NCBI GenBank assembly: GCA_942490535.1
Contig: CALNXQ010000004.1
Coordinates: forward strand, 876,220 to 940,219
DNA length: 64,000 bases
Source of the DNA: JAEINY01 sp942490535
GTDB lineage: Bacteria > Bacteroidota > Bacteroidia > Bacteroidales > Marinilabiliaceae
Direction of reading: 5' to 3'
The position numbers and the translations under genes were made by a program. Of the stretch, positions 18,720-27,637 are shown one piece after another (within the stretch, counting starts at the first letter, position 1; each line of letters opens with the position of its first letter). The notes beneath the pieces are model-generated. The model saw only the letters and a program-made list of their open reading frames with translations, was not told the DNA's origin and searched no databases.

Positions 18720-19037
18720 ATGAAAGCAATAAGTATCGTATTTATTACGATCTTCTCACTGCTGGTTATCAATAATGCCCTGTTTAACCACACACACCAA
18801 ACCGAATCGGGTAAGCTGGTTCATCATGCTCACCCTTTTAGTAAAAGTACCCATCACCACAGTAATGGTGAGATCTGCTATTACGACCATCTGCAGCTAT
18901 TAACCAGTCAGGATCTGCCTGCGCTACTCCCTGCCGTCTATCGCGTTCTGGAGAGTACACTTACTGTTATTGAGGCGAATATCTTCTGCACGGAGGTCAT
19001 TGGTCATGCACAGGGCAGGGCGCCTCCTTGCTGTTAA
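18720..19037 (+). CDS. Small histidine-rich membrane-anchored or secreted protein
   Basis: A 105-residue protein starting MKAISIVFITIFSLLVINNAL, a signal anchor or signal peptide. After it comes a histidine-rich segment with many HxH and HHH groups (FNHTHQTESGKLVHHAHPF, then THHHSNGE), and two cysteines at the extreme C-terminus. The frame is open further upstream but the ATG directly before the hydrophobic segment is preferred. It precedes a TonB receptor gene by about 200 bases. Such His-rich proteins often buffer or hand over Zn, Cu or Ni; here that is inferred from composition and neighbour only. No family was recognised. Confidence 0.7.
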   Translation: MKAISIVFITIFSLLVINNALFNHTHQTESGKLVHHAHPFSKSTHHHSNGEICYYDHLQLLTSQDLPALLPAVYRVLESTLTVIEANIFCTEVIGHAQGRAPPCC

Positions 19038-19231
19038 TCCGCATTTTTCATATAACACATTAGCCTATTCTTGTTCCAAGGAAGAATCCTCCTTGCTTGA
19101 TTGGTCTACCTGTAAATGTAATTCGTCCGTTACGGATTCGTAATGGCTGTGCTATGGTATGACCATTGGACTGGCCTATACAGAGCTGTATTATCACACA
19201 CAATAAACCATAATTTTCTGAATCATCTAAA

Positions 19232-21580
19232 ATGAGACTACTAACAGTTGCATTATTAGCTTTGACGTTTGTATTCGTTTCAAACGCATCTTACTCACAA
19301 TCGGCACCTCCCAAACCCTTGTGCAGCATCCATGGAACCATCACGGCCGAGGGAGCCGTGCTTCCTTTCGCCACCGTATCCATTAAATCGACTACCCTGG
19401 GCACTGCCTCCGGTGCGGATGGCGACTATGAACTCTATCAGGTACCCGCTGGGGAATACATTGTTCGGGTCCAGGCACTGGGTTATAAACCTCTGGAAAA
19501 AGCTGTGGTTTTCCAATCAGGAACACCTGTTCAACTCAATGTGGAGTTGGAAAGTGACGTGTTAGGTCTGGAGCAAATAGTGGTTACCGCCGACCGGAAT
19601 GAACGAAAGCGCTCCGAAGCATCAACCATTGTGAACACATTATCGCCCAAACTTCTTGAGAATACACAAGCTGTAACCATTAGCGAAGGTCTGGCCTACT
19701 GTCCGGGCTTGCGCATGGAAAACAACTGTCAAAACTGTGGGTTCACGCAGCTCAGAATGAACGGACTGGAAGGCCCCTATTCCCAGATTTTAGTGAATAG
19801 CCGTCCCATTTTCAGCGGTCTGGCTGGCGTTTACGGACTGGAACTCATCCCGGCCAATATGATTGATCGCATTGAAGTTATCCGAGGGGGTGGTTCGGCA
19901 CTCTATGGCAGCAACGCCATTGCCGGTACTGTCAATTTAATTACCAAAGATCCCATTAGCAACAGCTATGAAGTGAAAATGCAGCACAACTCAATTGGTG
20001 TAGGTACCGGATCAGTAGCGTCTGATTATGCCATTAACTTCAACACTTCACTGGTATCAGAGGACAAAAACACCGGGATTGCTTTGTTTGGCTTTAACCG
20101 CGAGAAGGAGCCGTACGATGCCAATGGTGACGGTTTTTCGGAAGCTTCTGACCTGGAGAATCTCACTTTTGGAGCCCGCCTGTTCCACCGCCCCGGATAC
20201 AGAAGTAAACTAACGGCTGACTTTTTTCGCATCAATGAAAAAAGACGTGGCGGTAACAAATTTGATTCCCCGCATCACGAGGCCGATGTTTCGGAAGCAG
20301 TGAGCCATAAAATTACCACAGGCGCCTTAACGTATGAACGCTTCGTGGGCACCGGCAGTCATTGGTCCGTGTATGGATCGACCCAGCACATTGGGCGCGA
20401 CTCCTATTACGGCGCCAATCAATCCTTAAAAGACTATGGCTACACCGAAGGTCTGACCTTTAATATAGGAACGCAATTCAAAAGTGATTTTGGCAATAAT
20501 ACCCTTTTGGGCGGGGTGGAGTTAGTGAGTGACCAATTGGAGGACACCAAACTGGGCGCTCCTGATTTCGAGAAGCCCATTGCTTCGGCGGAGGGACCAA
20601 AATTTGAACATACCCCAAATACCACAGTAGCCGATCAGGCCAGTAATATTTTGGGTTTCTTTGCGCAATACGATCGTACCCTGGGCCCCCTAAAAGCATC
20701 GGTAGGTTTTCGGTTTGATCACTACGACATTTCTGATAAGGAAAACGGAACCGGCGATAATTCCGGAAGTGTATTCAGCCCCAGAGTCAACTTGCTTTGG
20801 ACAGTCAATTCAAATTTGCAATGGCGGGCCAGTTATTCTCAAGGCTATAGAGCGCCGCAAATATTCGATGAAGACTTGCATATTTTGACCTCTGGATCGA
20901 GACGTGTCATTCATGAAAATGATCCCAATCTGAAGCAGGAAACCAGTCACAGCTGGATGTCCTCCCTGGATTTCAACAAAAAAATGGGTCTTTGGAACAT
21001 TGGTTTCTTAACTGAGGCGTTTTATACTCAATTGAACAATCCCTTCTTCAACGAACCGGGAGAAGTAGATGAAAATGGCACCATCGTGTATACCCGAATC
21101 AATGCCGAAGGAGCACAAGTACAAGGGGTGAACCTGGAATTAACCGTATCTCCCCTGAAAGCCTTAAATTTTAAAGGTGGATATACTATTCAAAGCAGCC
21201 GTTACAGTGAAGCGCAAGCTCCCTTTAACGAGCGCCGATTCTTCAGAACACCGGATCAATATGGATTTTTCACCCTTGACTGGGATGCCAACGAGCGCAT
21301 TTGCCTCATCTTAAATGGCACCTATACCGGAGAGATGTTAGTTCCTTATTTGGAAGAAGAATTAAGAACCTCCCCTACTTTTATGGACATGGGTATCAAA
21401 GCAGAATATGCCTTTAATCTGAGCGGCCTGCCATTCAAACTATTCGGGGGTGTGAAAAACATGTTTAATGCCTATCAGGATGATTTTGACAGCGGTATGG
21501 ATCGTGATCCAGCCTACATGTATGGACCAACCGCTCCGCGTACCGTTTACTTTGGAATAAAACTGAGTAATCTGTTGTAA
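19232..21580 (+). CDS. TonB-dependent receptor, probable metal or metal-chelate uptake
   Basis: A 782-residue outer-membrane receptor with signal peptide, CarboxypepD_reg-like domain (~30-110), plug (~120-250) and barrel ending YFGIKLSNLL. The plug contains a CxxC pair in ENNCQNCGFTQLRMNGLEG followed by YSQILVNSRPIFSGLAGVYG and IEVIRGGGSALYGSNAIAG, a version found in Bacteroidota receptors of the heme/metal type. The upstream His-rich protein supports a metal-related substrate. No periplasmic permease genes follow; a terminator comes directly after the stop. The exact ligand remains open (heme, Cu, Zn or a chelate). Confidence 0.9.
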   Translation: MRLLTVALLALTFVFVSNASYSQSAPPKPLCSIHGTITAEGAVLPFATVSIKSTTLGTASGADGDYELYQVPAGEYIVRVQALGYKPLEKAVVFQSGTPVQLNVELESDVLGLEQIVVTADRNERKRSEASTIVNTLSPKLLENTQAVTISEGLAYCPGLRMENNCQNCGFTQLRMNGLEGPYSQILVNSRPIFSGLAGVYGLELIPANMIDRIEVIRGGGSALYGSNAIAGTVNLITKDPISNSYEVKMQHNSIGVGTGSVASDYAINFNTSLVSEDKNTGIALFGFNREKEPYDANGDGFSEASDLENLTFGARLFHRPGYRSKLTADFFRINEKRRGGNKFDSPHHEADVSEAVSHKITTGALTYERFVGTGSHWSVYGSTQHIGRDSYYGANQSLKDYGYTEGLTFNIGTQFKSDFGNNTLLGGVELVSDQLEDTKLGAPDFEKPIASAEGPKFEHTPNTTVADQASNILGFFAQYDRTLGPLKASVGFRFDHYDISDKENGTGDNSGSVFSPRVNLLWTVNSNLQWRASYSQGYRAPQIFDEDLHILTSGSRRVIHENDPNLKQETSHSWMSSLDFNKKMGLWNIGFLTEAFYTQLNNPFFNEPGEVDENGTIVYTRINAEGAQVQGVNLELTVSPLKALNFKGGYTIQSSRYSEAQAPFNERRFFRTPDQYGFFTLDWDANERICLILNGTYTGEMLVPYLEEELRTSPTFMDMGIKAEYAFNLSGLPFKLFGGVKNMFNAYQDDFDSGMDRDPAYMYGPTAPRTVYFGIKLSNLL

Positions 21581-21621
21581 GAACATGCACATACTCACTG
21601 TTTAGTCCATATATTTCAAAC

Positions 21622-21660
21622 AACCGACACGCCTGCATGGGGTGTCGGTTTTGTTTTTTT
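21622..21660 (+). terminator. Terminator after the TonB receptor gene
   Basis: A 9-bp stem (AACCGACAC / GTGTCGGTT) with 11-base loop followed by TTGTTTTTTT. Confidence 0.88.
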
Positions 21661-21843
21661 AGTGTCTTACTCGTGATATTTTTGTATTATTTGGCAGGAT
21701 ATTGTTTTTGGACTAACTGGAATGATGAATAGTGATTAACGATTTGAAATTTAAGAATTCAGCGTTCGTCATTTGTTGATCGATATTCATTATTTGATTC
21801 TGGCTCATCCAGGTTAGGGAATAAGCATGGAACGCATCTAAGT

Positions 21844-22034
21844 CTAACATGGTGTCAGTTAAAGCTACACATGGTCTCATTCCAAACCACACGTGATTTC
21901 ATTTCAAACCACACGTGGTTTCATCCCAAACCACACGTGATTTCTTTCCAAATCACACGTGGTTTCGTTTCAAACCAGGCGTGATTTCATTTCAAACCAC
22001 ACGTAGTTTCGTTTCAAACCAGGCGTGGTTTTTA
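21844..22034. repeat. 22-bp tandem repeat array (about 8.5 units)
   Basis: Units of exactly 22 bases (consensus CACACGTGATTTCATTTCAA plus AC) run head to tail from about 21866, preceded by one more degenerate unit and ending in a partial one. Across each unit junction an imperfect dyad forms, best between units 2 and 3 where AAACCAC and GTGGTTT flank a 2-base centre. Variants alternate GTGATTT/GTGGTTT and ACACG/AGGCG. There are no unique spacers. It lies between the ends of a rightward and a leftward transcript. Confidence 0.9.
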
Positions 22035-22045
22035 TTACAATCAAA

Positions 22046-22303
22046 TTACAACTCAACACTTCGCTGGAAAAGCCCTCTGGGGAATCCATAGGGATAGCTT
22101 GTTTTTTCAGTGGAATCCTGATAAACCGAATCCCTGGATAGATTTCTGCCAAGCCCCCTTTTAACAGATGGAAGTGAATCCTGCGGATCATGTAAAGGGA
22201 GTCTGGAAACCTGCGTTTCCAGCGGAAAAAAATGGCCCTCTTCCCTGCCGTTGCTGCACCATTGGAGAATGATCAAAAGCAGGATGAAGAAGAGCCATTT
22301 CAT
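22046..22303 (-). CDS. Small lipoprotein, function unknown
   Basis: An 85-residue product starting MKWLFFILLLIILQWCSNG: the hydrophobic stretch followed by LQWC fits a type II signal peptide with lipidation at Cys16. The mature part is short, polar and without a recognised family. It starts 16 bases after the stop of the DUF4097 gene and is the last member of the leftward sigma-factor cluster, which supports it being real. Next on the DNA is the 22-bp repeat array. Confidence 0.55.
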   Translation of the reverse strand: MKWLFFILLLIILQWCSNGREEGHFFPLETQVSRLPLHDPQDSLPSVKRGLGRNLSRDSVYQDSTEKTSYPYGFPRGLFQRSVEL

Positions 22304-22319
22304 GTTTATCAACTTAAAT

Positions 22320-22946
22320 CTATTTCTTAATCTGTCTCAAATACACATTGCCACTGATGGTTTCCAGCGCCATCTCACGCCCCCCGCCATTGAGTGTGGC
22401 ATCCACCTCGGCCCCAACGATCTTATTTTTCAGAGGTCCTGAAAACTGTAAATCCAAATCACTGTAAATATCACCCGATATGGTTTTGGCACGAATATCC
22501 GCTTTTGTGTGATTGGCTACCGTGAGATCAATGAACCCGCTTATTGTCTTGTAATGGATGCTCCCCAATTCGCCGATAGCAGTAATGTTGCCTGAAATGG
22601 TTGTGACCTTTACATCGGCACCTTTGGGCACTTTTATCTGACCATACACATCCACTTCATTACGGTCCTTCTTTTGGGGTTTAAAATCGCTGGATAGTTG
22701 AATTCGATCGTTCTGCTGATTAAAAGTAACCTGATAGGCATCGTTATCGGCATTATTATTCACATTCACACGGAGGTGCAATTCCACCTGGTCACTGTCC
22801 CAGGCTTCGATGGTGATGGAGTCCAGAATGGGAAGATCAATTTCAATGGCTTCGCCTTTCCACTGATAGGTTTGCTTATGTACTTTTTGCGCCCACATGG
22901 ACGTCATAAAAGCACAAGCGCTGAGTAGGATCACTATCTTTTTCAT
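22320..22946 (-). CDS. DUF4097-family secreted beta-repeat protein
   Basis: A 208-residue exported protein (signal peptide MKKIVILLSACAFMTSMWAQ) made of repeating short strands typical of DUF4097/adhesin-like beta-helices. The repeat phrase TISG recurs four times (VTTISGNITAIG, KTISGFIDLTV, KTISGDIYSDL, ETISGNVYLRQ). Such proteins are thought to be cell-envelope beta-solenoids; biochemical role unknown. It is a shorter paralogue of the next upstream gene, with the same C-terminal ISGNVYLR ending. Both sit downstream of an ECF sigma/anti-sigma pair. Confidence 0.85.
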   Translation of the reverse strand: MKKIVILLSACAFMTSMWAQKVHKQTYQWKGEAIEIDLPILDSITIEAWDSDQVELHLRVNVNNNADNDAYQVTFNQQNDRIQLSSDFKPQKKDRNEVDVYGQIKVPKGADVKVTTISGNITAIGELGSIHYKTISGFIDLTVANHTKADIRAKTISGDIYSDLDLQFSGPLKNKIVGAEVDATLNGGGREMALETISGNVYLRQIKK

Positions 22947-23032
22947 ACTGTTTCGTTAACGTTTAGATACACTGATGGCTGTTCAGGTTACTCACCTAAA
23001 TCCATTTTTCAATAAACAACTTGATTTTTATT

Positions 23033-23060
23033 GCAATAGATTACCAAGTGAATCTATTGC
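23033..23060 (-). other. Perfect 10-bp hairpin between the two DUF4097 genes
   Basis: GCAATAGATT and its exact reverse complement enclose an 8-base loop just after the stop of the longer DUF4097 gene. No T run follows on the minus strand, so it may affect mRNA stability rather than termination. Confidence 0.5.
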
Positions 23061-23076
23061 GACTAACGGGCTGGTC

Positions 23077-23892
23077 TTATCTTTTTCGCAGATACACGTT
23101 GCCACTGATGGATTCCATGGAAATTTTCACGCCACCATTGTTGATCAGGCCTTTAGTGGTACCACCGATCCCTGAATGAATGACATCCAATTCATCGGCA
23201 CGGGTATCTTTTGATTTCTTCTTTTCGAAGGCAATATCAAAATTGGTGTAAATTTCGCCACTGATGGTTTTCAAGGCTAATTCGGCCGGGGTATTTCCGG
23301 GTAAGGCCACATCTATGTCCCCGCTAATAGCGGATATAGACGTTGGGTTAGTCTGGTTAACTGCCGTAAATGAACCTTCAATATCGCCACTGATGGAATG
23401 AAACATAACCGGTCCGGAGAGGTCTGAGAACGTAATATCTGCCGAAAGGGTTTTCACATCAACGGCCGATTTTAAGCCGTGTATCTCCACATCATCGTGT
23501 GCCATGGGATTGCTATAATCGATGGTAATCGCCATTTGTTTGGGTACATAAAAAATGTAATCCGCTTCCTTTGACTGCGGCGAGGCACCATAAAACAGTA
23601 ACTTATCACCGGCCTCCTTCATCTCCAATCCCAAGCCGGTATTGTCCACATTATTATTGAAGATGGGCTTCAGACCTTCGGCCCGTTTATCCGGCTTCTC
23701 ATAATTCAACACTTCCACTTTCAAAGCATCTGTATCACTTTGTTTAAGGATAATCTTACCCAATACCTGCTCAATTCGAACCGATTTAGCAGAACTGTTC
23801 TTACTAAACGTTAAAGGTTCTCCCTTTTTATCTTGTGCCATCAGCACACTGCAAAAAAAAGTAATGCTTACTATTAATGATATGTATTTCAT
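23077..23892 (-). CDS. DUF4097-family secreted beta-repeat protein (longer paralogue)
   Basis: A 271-residue exported protein with signal peptide ending at LMAQ (residue ~19). The beta-solenoid repeats read DVKTLSADITFSDL, FHSISGDIEGSF, ISAISGDIDVAL, LKTISGEIYTNF and MESISGNVYLRKR, i.e. the same ISGxI/V pattern as the next gene. It probably arose by duplication with that neighbour. Position within the sigma/anti-sigma cluster suggests an envelope-related role under ECF control; this is inference. Confidence 0.86.
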   Translation of the reverse strand: MKYISLIVSITFFCSVLMAQDKKGEPLTFSKNSSAKSVRIEQVLGKIILKQSDTDALKVEVLNYEKPDKRAEGLKPIFNNNVDNTGLGLEMKEAGDKLLFYGASPQSKEADYIFYVPKQMAITIDYSNPMAHDDVEIHGLKSAVDVKTLSADITFSDLSGPVMFHSISGDIEGSFTAVNQTNPTSISAISGDIDVALPGNTPAELALKTISGEIYTNFDIAFEKKKSKDTRADELDVIHSGIGGTTKGLINNGGVKISMESISGNVYLRKR

Positions 23893-23974
23893 GATTTCTA
23901 TTTTTAAAATTTAAAAGATTTTGTACTATCCGGCCGGGATATACATTACTGATACTTCTTACCTAAATCCAGAA

Positions 23975-25456
23975 CTAATACTGTTTTAAAACCTGATTAT
24001 CAATTTCATGATGAATGAAAGTCCTCAATTCATCCGTCCAAACATTATGACCTAAATCCTCAAAGTATTGAACATGCGCCTTTATGTCATGATCTCTCAA
24101 TATCTCATCCACCAGTTCTACGCTGGCATCTAATCCAAAATCATCATCTCGTGAAACAAACAGATGTAATTTACCTGCCAAAGCATCCTGATAGGCTTCA
24201 CAATAGTTTGAAAGCTTCAACCCGATATCGTAATGTTTCCAATGACTGGCTACTTTGTGATTAATAATCCCGGTTGCTCTGTCAAACAGGTAAGCCGGAG
24301 TTCCTCCCTCCGATTTGGGACTAAAAGAAGCTTCCCAGGTTCTCACCTGTCCATATTCATCAACCACATGTTCAAGTTCTACTAATAAGCGCGTTTTCTC
24401 CCCTTTCAATAGATCTGTTGAATCAGATTTATCGGCATAGTAGAAGTTCGCCTCTTGTTTATAAATGTTACACGCCCCCATTGTTCTAAAATCCAATGGA
24501 TCGGGAGAGGCCGCAAAAGCACCATTAAACAAGTTGGGGTAGCTAACCTGAAGCCACACTGAAGTCCAGGCACCTGACGATTGCCCCATCAAAAACCGCG
24601 ATTGAGCACCTGGCAACACCCGCCACTGATTTTCAACAAAGGGAATAAACTCTTGAGTAAAAGCCTTTCCCCAAGGGCCATTGTTATCAGAGTCTGCAAA
24701 ATGATGATAGCCCTGAAAAAACTCGCCATTGCAAAACACAAATATCTTGGCTGCTCCAACTTTGTTAATCCCATATCTATTAATCTGGCCGTCACCATAG
24801 GTGATGGCCGCATGACTGGAACCAAAACCCGGAAATACATAGACAACAGGGTATTTTTTGTTCTGATTCGCGAAATATTCCGATGGCAACACCACAGCCG
24901 CTTCAATACACATCTCGCGTCCCCAAAAGTCGCTTAACAACTCACTTTGATAACGCACTTCCTTTATATTGGCAGTCGCATTGAAACACCATCCTTCAAA
25001 TTGATTATTAACCGCCACCTCGAGTTCAACTTTTTGACCAGATGTGAAGGTTTGTTTTTGTTTGCGCGAATAACTATTTCCCTGGACAACGAATGATGAC
25101 CTTTTCAGAGTATCAGCATCAAATATCACCCTATAGGCATACTCTCCTTCTAAATCAGAAATAGCAGTTAACCATTCATCATCGAATTTGCTAATGTAAA
25201 TGGTATCTTTAGGATTCCAATCACAAATATTGTAGGTATATACCGGTTGGAGTCTATTGGGATCCACACCATAAACCAGTTGAGCTGAAGTATCCTTATC
25301 GAATAAAAAAATCAGTTTACCCCGAACCGTTTCGCCCAATGAAGTCTCATCCAATTTGACCTTCACCAATAAAGCGCAATGATCAGGCTTTTGACACGAA
25401 AAAATAAAAAGGATGGATAGTAACCATACGTATGTGAAAAACCTGAAAAAGATCAT
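23975..25456 (-). CDS. Esterase D-like alpha/beta-hydrolase lipoprotein
   Basis: A 493-residue protein with a lipobox (LSILFIFSC, Cys20), so anchored in the envelope. An N-terminal beta-rich domain (~25-170) precedes an alpha/beta-hydrolase of the putative esterase (PF00756-like) family: oxyanion region VYVFPGFGSSH, nucleophile elbow GQSSGAW with catalytic Ser, and a C-terminal His in GHNVWTDE. Related enzymes act on feruloyl, siderophore or lipid esters. It lies 15 bases after the anti-sigma gene in the leftward cluster. Substrate unknown. Confidence 0.85.
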   Translation of the reverse strand: MIFFRFFTYVWLLSILFIFSCQKPDHCALLVKVKLDETSLGETVRGKLIFLFDKDTSAQLVYGVDPNRLQPVYTYNICDWNPKDTIYISKFDDEWLTAISDLEGEYAYRVIFDADTLKRSSFVVQGNSYSRKQKQTFTSGQKVELEVAVNNQFEGWCFNATANIKEVRYQSELLSDFWGREMCIEAAVVLPSEYFANQNKKYPVVYVFPGFGSSHAAITYGDGQINRYGINKVGAAKIFVFCNGEFFQGYHHFADSDNNGPWGKAFTQEFIPFVENQWRVLPGAQSRFLMGQSSGAWTSVWLQVSYPNLFNGAFAASPDPLDFRTMGACNIYKQEANFYYADKSDSTDLLKGEKTRLLVELEHVVDEYGQVRTWEASFSPKSEGGTPAYLFDRATGIINHKVASHWKHYDIGLKLSNYCEAYQDALAGKLHLFVSRDDDFGLDASVELVDEILRDHDIKAHVQYFEDLGHNVWTDELRTFIHHEIDNQVLKQY

Positions 25457-25471
25457 GTCCCTTGTTTTAAA

Positions 25472-26257
25472 TTAAATCAGAATATCAAGCGCTTTTTGCG
25501 CTTCAGCTTGCACTGTTTCATGCACCTGGTCATTATCTATAAACTGCTCAACGACAGGCATCACATTTTTATCTTTAAGAGCCACCAACGATTGAATCAG
25601 TACAATTTGAATGAGCGGTTCCGTTTGTTGTTCCAGCGATTGAATCAATCCCTGGCGTACACCGGCATTTTGCCCATGTTGCAACAAGGCATTGGCAGCG
25701 GCCAGCCGTACGTTGACATTTTCATCCGTGTTAAGTGTATTGAAGAGGGCTGATAGGATATTGTCATCAAACTGATGAATATCCTCGGTGAAATAAACAG
25801 CTTTTAAACGCTCGCTTGGCGAATCCTGACGCAACATGGCAAACATCAAGAGTTGCCGCATATCATCCATCTCGCTTTGCAATTCCACTACCTGGTTGCT
25901 GTTCGTTTCCGGATTCGTATTGGTCAACAAAAACATACCCGATAAGGCCCCTGTCACAAAAATAAGAACGGCCGCGGCCACCTGACGCCAGTTCAAATGG
26001 ATTTGAATGGTAATGGGCGCCTTCTTCAGCAGTTGTTTCTCGTGCTTAATCATTTGCGCCACGTTTACATCTAGTGCTTGGGGCGGTTCAACCAGCGGAA
26101 TGGTGGTCATCAGGTTCATTAACTGTTGCGTCCGTCTCAATTCTTCCAGGCAGGTATCACATGCTTCCAGATGTTTCTCAAACAGGGCATTATCCGCTTT
26201 CGATAAGGTGCCATCCAGAAATTCCAGTAATCGATTATTTATATCCGAACAATTCAT
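25472..26257 (-). CDS. Anti-sigma factor with zinc-finger N-terminus and HEAT-like repeats
   Basis: A 261-residue single-pass membrane protein. The cytosolic N-terminus carries the zf-HC2 metal site (FEKHLEACDTCLEEL, His-x3-Cys-x2-Cys) used by ZAS-type anti-sigmas to hold ECF factors. One membrane helix follows (VAAAVLIFVTGALSGMFLL, ~92-110), a short coiled region, then about 120 residues of HEAT-like helical repeats (VNVRLAAANALLQHG, QIVLIQSLVALKDKNVM) on the outer side. It starts 10 bases after the sigma gene stop, so the two are co-expressed. HEAT repeats as the sensor part are an uncommon but known Bacteroidota arrangement. Confidence 0.88.
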   Translation of the reverse strand: MNCSDINNRLLEFLDGTLSKADNALFEKHLEACDTCLEELRRTQQLMNLMTTIPLVEPPQALDVNVAQMIKHEKQLLKKAPITIQIHLNWRQVAAAVLIFVTGALSGMFLLTNTNPETNSNQVVELQSEMDDMRQLLMFAMLRQDSPSERLKAVYFTEDIHQFDDNILSALFNTLNTDENVNVRLAAANALLQHGQNAGVRQGLIQSLEQQTEPLIQIVLIQSLVALKDKNVMPVVEQFIDNDQVHETVQAEAQKALDILI

Positions 26258-26267
26258 GGCTTTGGGT

Positions 26268-26798
26268 TTACGCTAATTCAAAATAATACTTCCTTAATTT
26301 CTCCATGGCCCGATGCGCCCGGACTTTAATGGCAGCTACCGTTAACCCGGTAATGGCGGCAACTTCATCGTATTTCAAGCCCTGAAAACGGTGCAGTGCG
26401 ATGATCTCCCGGTCTACTCCAGAAAGCCGGTTAACACATTGATGTAACAAGCGATACTGTTCTTCCTTATCCTCATTGCCTTCATCCGCCATTTGCATCA
26501 TTGCTTCGTTCAATTCCATGAGATGCCGGTCAGTATTCTGCCATTCCCGATTCATCACATTCCTGGCAATGGTAAAAATCCAGGTTCTAAAGGAATGCCC
26601 CTTTAAAAAGGATTGCCGGTATTTTAAGATGCGGTAAAAAACCTGCTGTGTATGATCCAATGCATCCGTTTCATCCACCCCCATGCGCAGATAGAAGTTG
26701 TACAAATAGGTTTTATAACGGGTAAACAAAATGCTCAAGGCATCCAGATTTCCTGCCTTAACCTGCAGCATTATGTCCTCATCAGTGGGCTGAGCCAT
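26268..26798 (-). CDS. ECF-family RNA polymerase sigma factor
   Basis: A 176-residue sigma-70 of the extracytoplasmic type, with only regions 2 and 4. Region 2 contains LDHTQQVFYRILKYR and the promoter-melting segment FRTWIFTIARNVM; region 4 is a helix-turn-helix (LKYDEVAAITGLTVAAIKVR). It heads the leftward cluster anti-sigma / esterase / two DUF4097 / small lipoprotein and probably drives it. Divergent from a secreted protein gene about 200 bases away. Confidence 0.95.
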   Translation of the reverse strand: MAQPTDEDIMLQVKAGNLDALSILFTRYKTYLYNFYLRMGVDETDALDHTQQVFYRILKYRQSFLKGHSFRTWIFTIARNVMNREWQNTDRHLMELNEAMMQMADEGNEDKEEQYRLLHQCVNRLSGVDREIIALHRFQGLKYDEVAAITGLTVAAIKVRAHRAMEKLRKYYFELA

Positions 26799-26977
26799 TT
26801 TTTAAAGTTTACTTTGAATATCCGAAGAATCCTAAAAGGTTACATCGTCGATGGAGTTTTTTTTACATCAGCCGTCTTTTTTCTCTTGCACACCTTTCTA
26901 AACAACTGAATGAATGCGCTAAAACGAATTTAATATTCCCTTCACATCTACGTAATATGGTCTTTACGCCCTTGCTA

Positions 26978-26985
26978 TACATTTG
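26978..26985 (+). promoter_or_regulatory. -7-like box upstream of the secreted protein gene
   Basis: TACATTTG fits TAnnTTTG and lies 15 bases before the ATG; the final pyrimidine is an A. The -33 element is unclear. Confidence 0.35.
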
Positions 26986-27000
26986 ATCAAAACTTAAATC

Positions 27001-27573
27001 ATGAAAAAGAAAAATGTAATGGTAAAAAGCAGTATTATCGCTTTGGTTGGCCTGCTTCTGACAGGTGTACTCGTGGCTCAGGAACCACTCATTGTGGAAA
27101 AAGATATCGCGATCGAACCCACAGAAAACGTGGCACAAAAAGTAGATCAGCTCGTAGAATGGCTCGTAGACAATACGAATGGGCAAATTCAATTTCGGAA
27201 TTGTCAATCTAATAAAATTACCATTGAAGGCGACATGCCCCTTCTCCTGGAAAAATCCCCCTTTGCGCTATCCTCTCAATTCAATGGTAACATTGCCTAT
27301 CGTCTGGATATTGCCGTTACCGCTGACCAAATCAATCTCCATTTCCATGATCTCTATCACCATTCGCAATATTCCATTAACGGTTGGGACTTTGACATGG
27401 GATTGTTACAAACTGATTTCAAAGCCTCAAAACAGCCGGTTTTAAGTAATTTTGATTACCTCAGCGAAGATTACGCCCGAGTAGACCGGTTTAAATCCGA
27501 TGAACAAATGGCCCAGCTGGTATGCAAAAAGACTCTTGATACCATTGACCAAACCATCAATCAAATTCAGTAG
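27001..27573 (+). CDS. Secreted protein, DUF4468-like, function unknown
   Basis: A 190-residue protein with signal peptide (cleavage after VLVAQ, residue ~27). The central part (NIAYRLDIAVTADQINLHF followed by HDLYHH) resembles the TBP-like fold of DUF4468 proteins common in Bacteroidota, but the match is by eye only. The C-terminus is helical. It is divergent from the ECF sigma gene and ends at a bidirectional terminator shared with the giant kinase gene. No catalytic residues are apparent. Confidence 0.75.
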   Translation: MKKKNVMVKSSIIALVGLLLTGVLVAQEPLIVEKDIAIEPTENVAQKVDQLVEWLVDNTNGQIQFRNCQSNKITIEGDMPLLLEKSPFALSSQFNGNIAYRLDIAVTADQINLHFHDLYHHSQYSINGWDFDMGLLQTDFKASKQPVLSNFDYLSEDYARVDRFKSDEQMAQLVCKKTLDTIDQTINQIQ

Positions 27574-27593
27574 CTCATTTCTTTTAGCCCCCC

Positions 27594-27630
27594 AAAAAAG
27601 GTGGAAACAATTCTGTGTTCCACCTTTTTT
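27594..27630. terminator. Bidirectional terminator
   Basis: A perfect 13-bp stem including A/T flanks (AAAAAAGGTGGAA / TTCCACCTTTTTT) with an 11-base loop between two convergent genes. Confidence 0.92.
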
Positions 27631-27637
27631 ATATCTA

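Noticed and set aside
21844..22034. CRISPR array
   Set aside because: The repeats are contiguous 22-bp tandem units with no unique spacers and no cas genes nearby.
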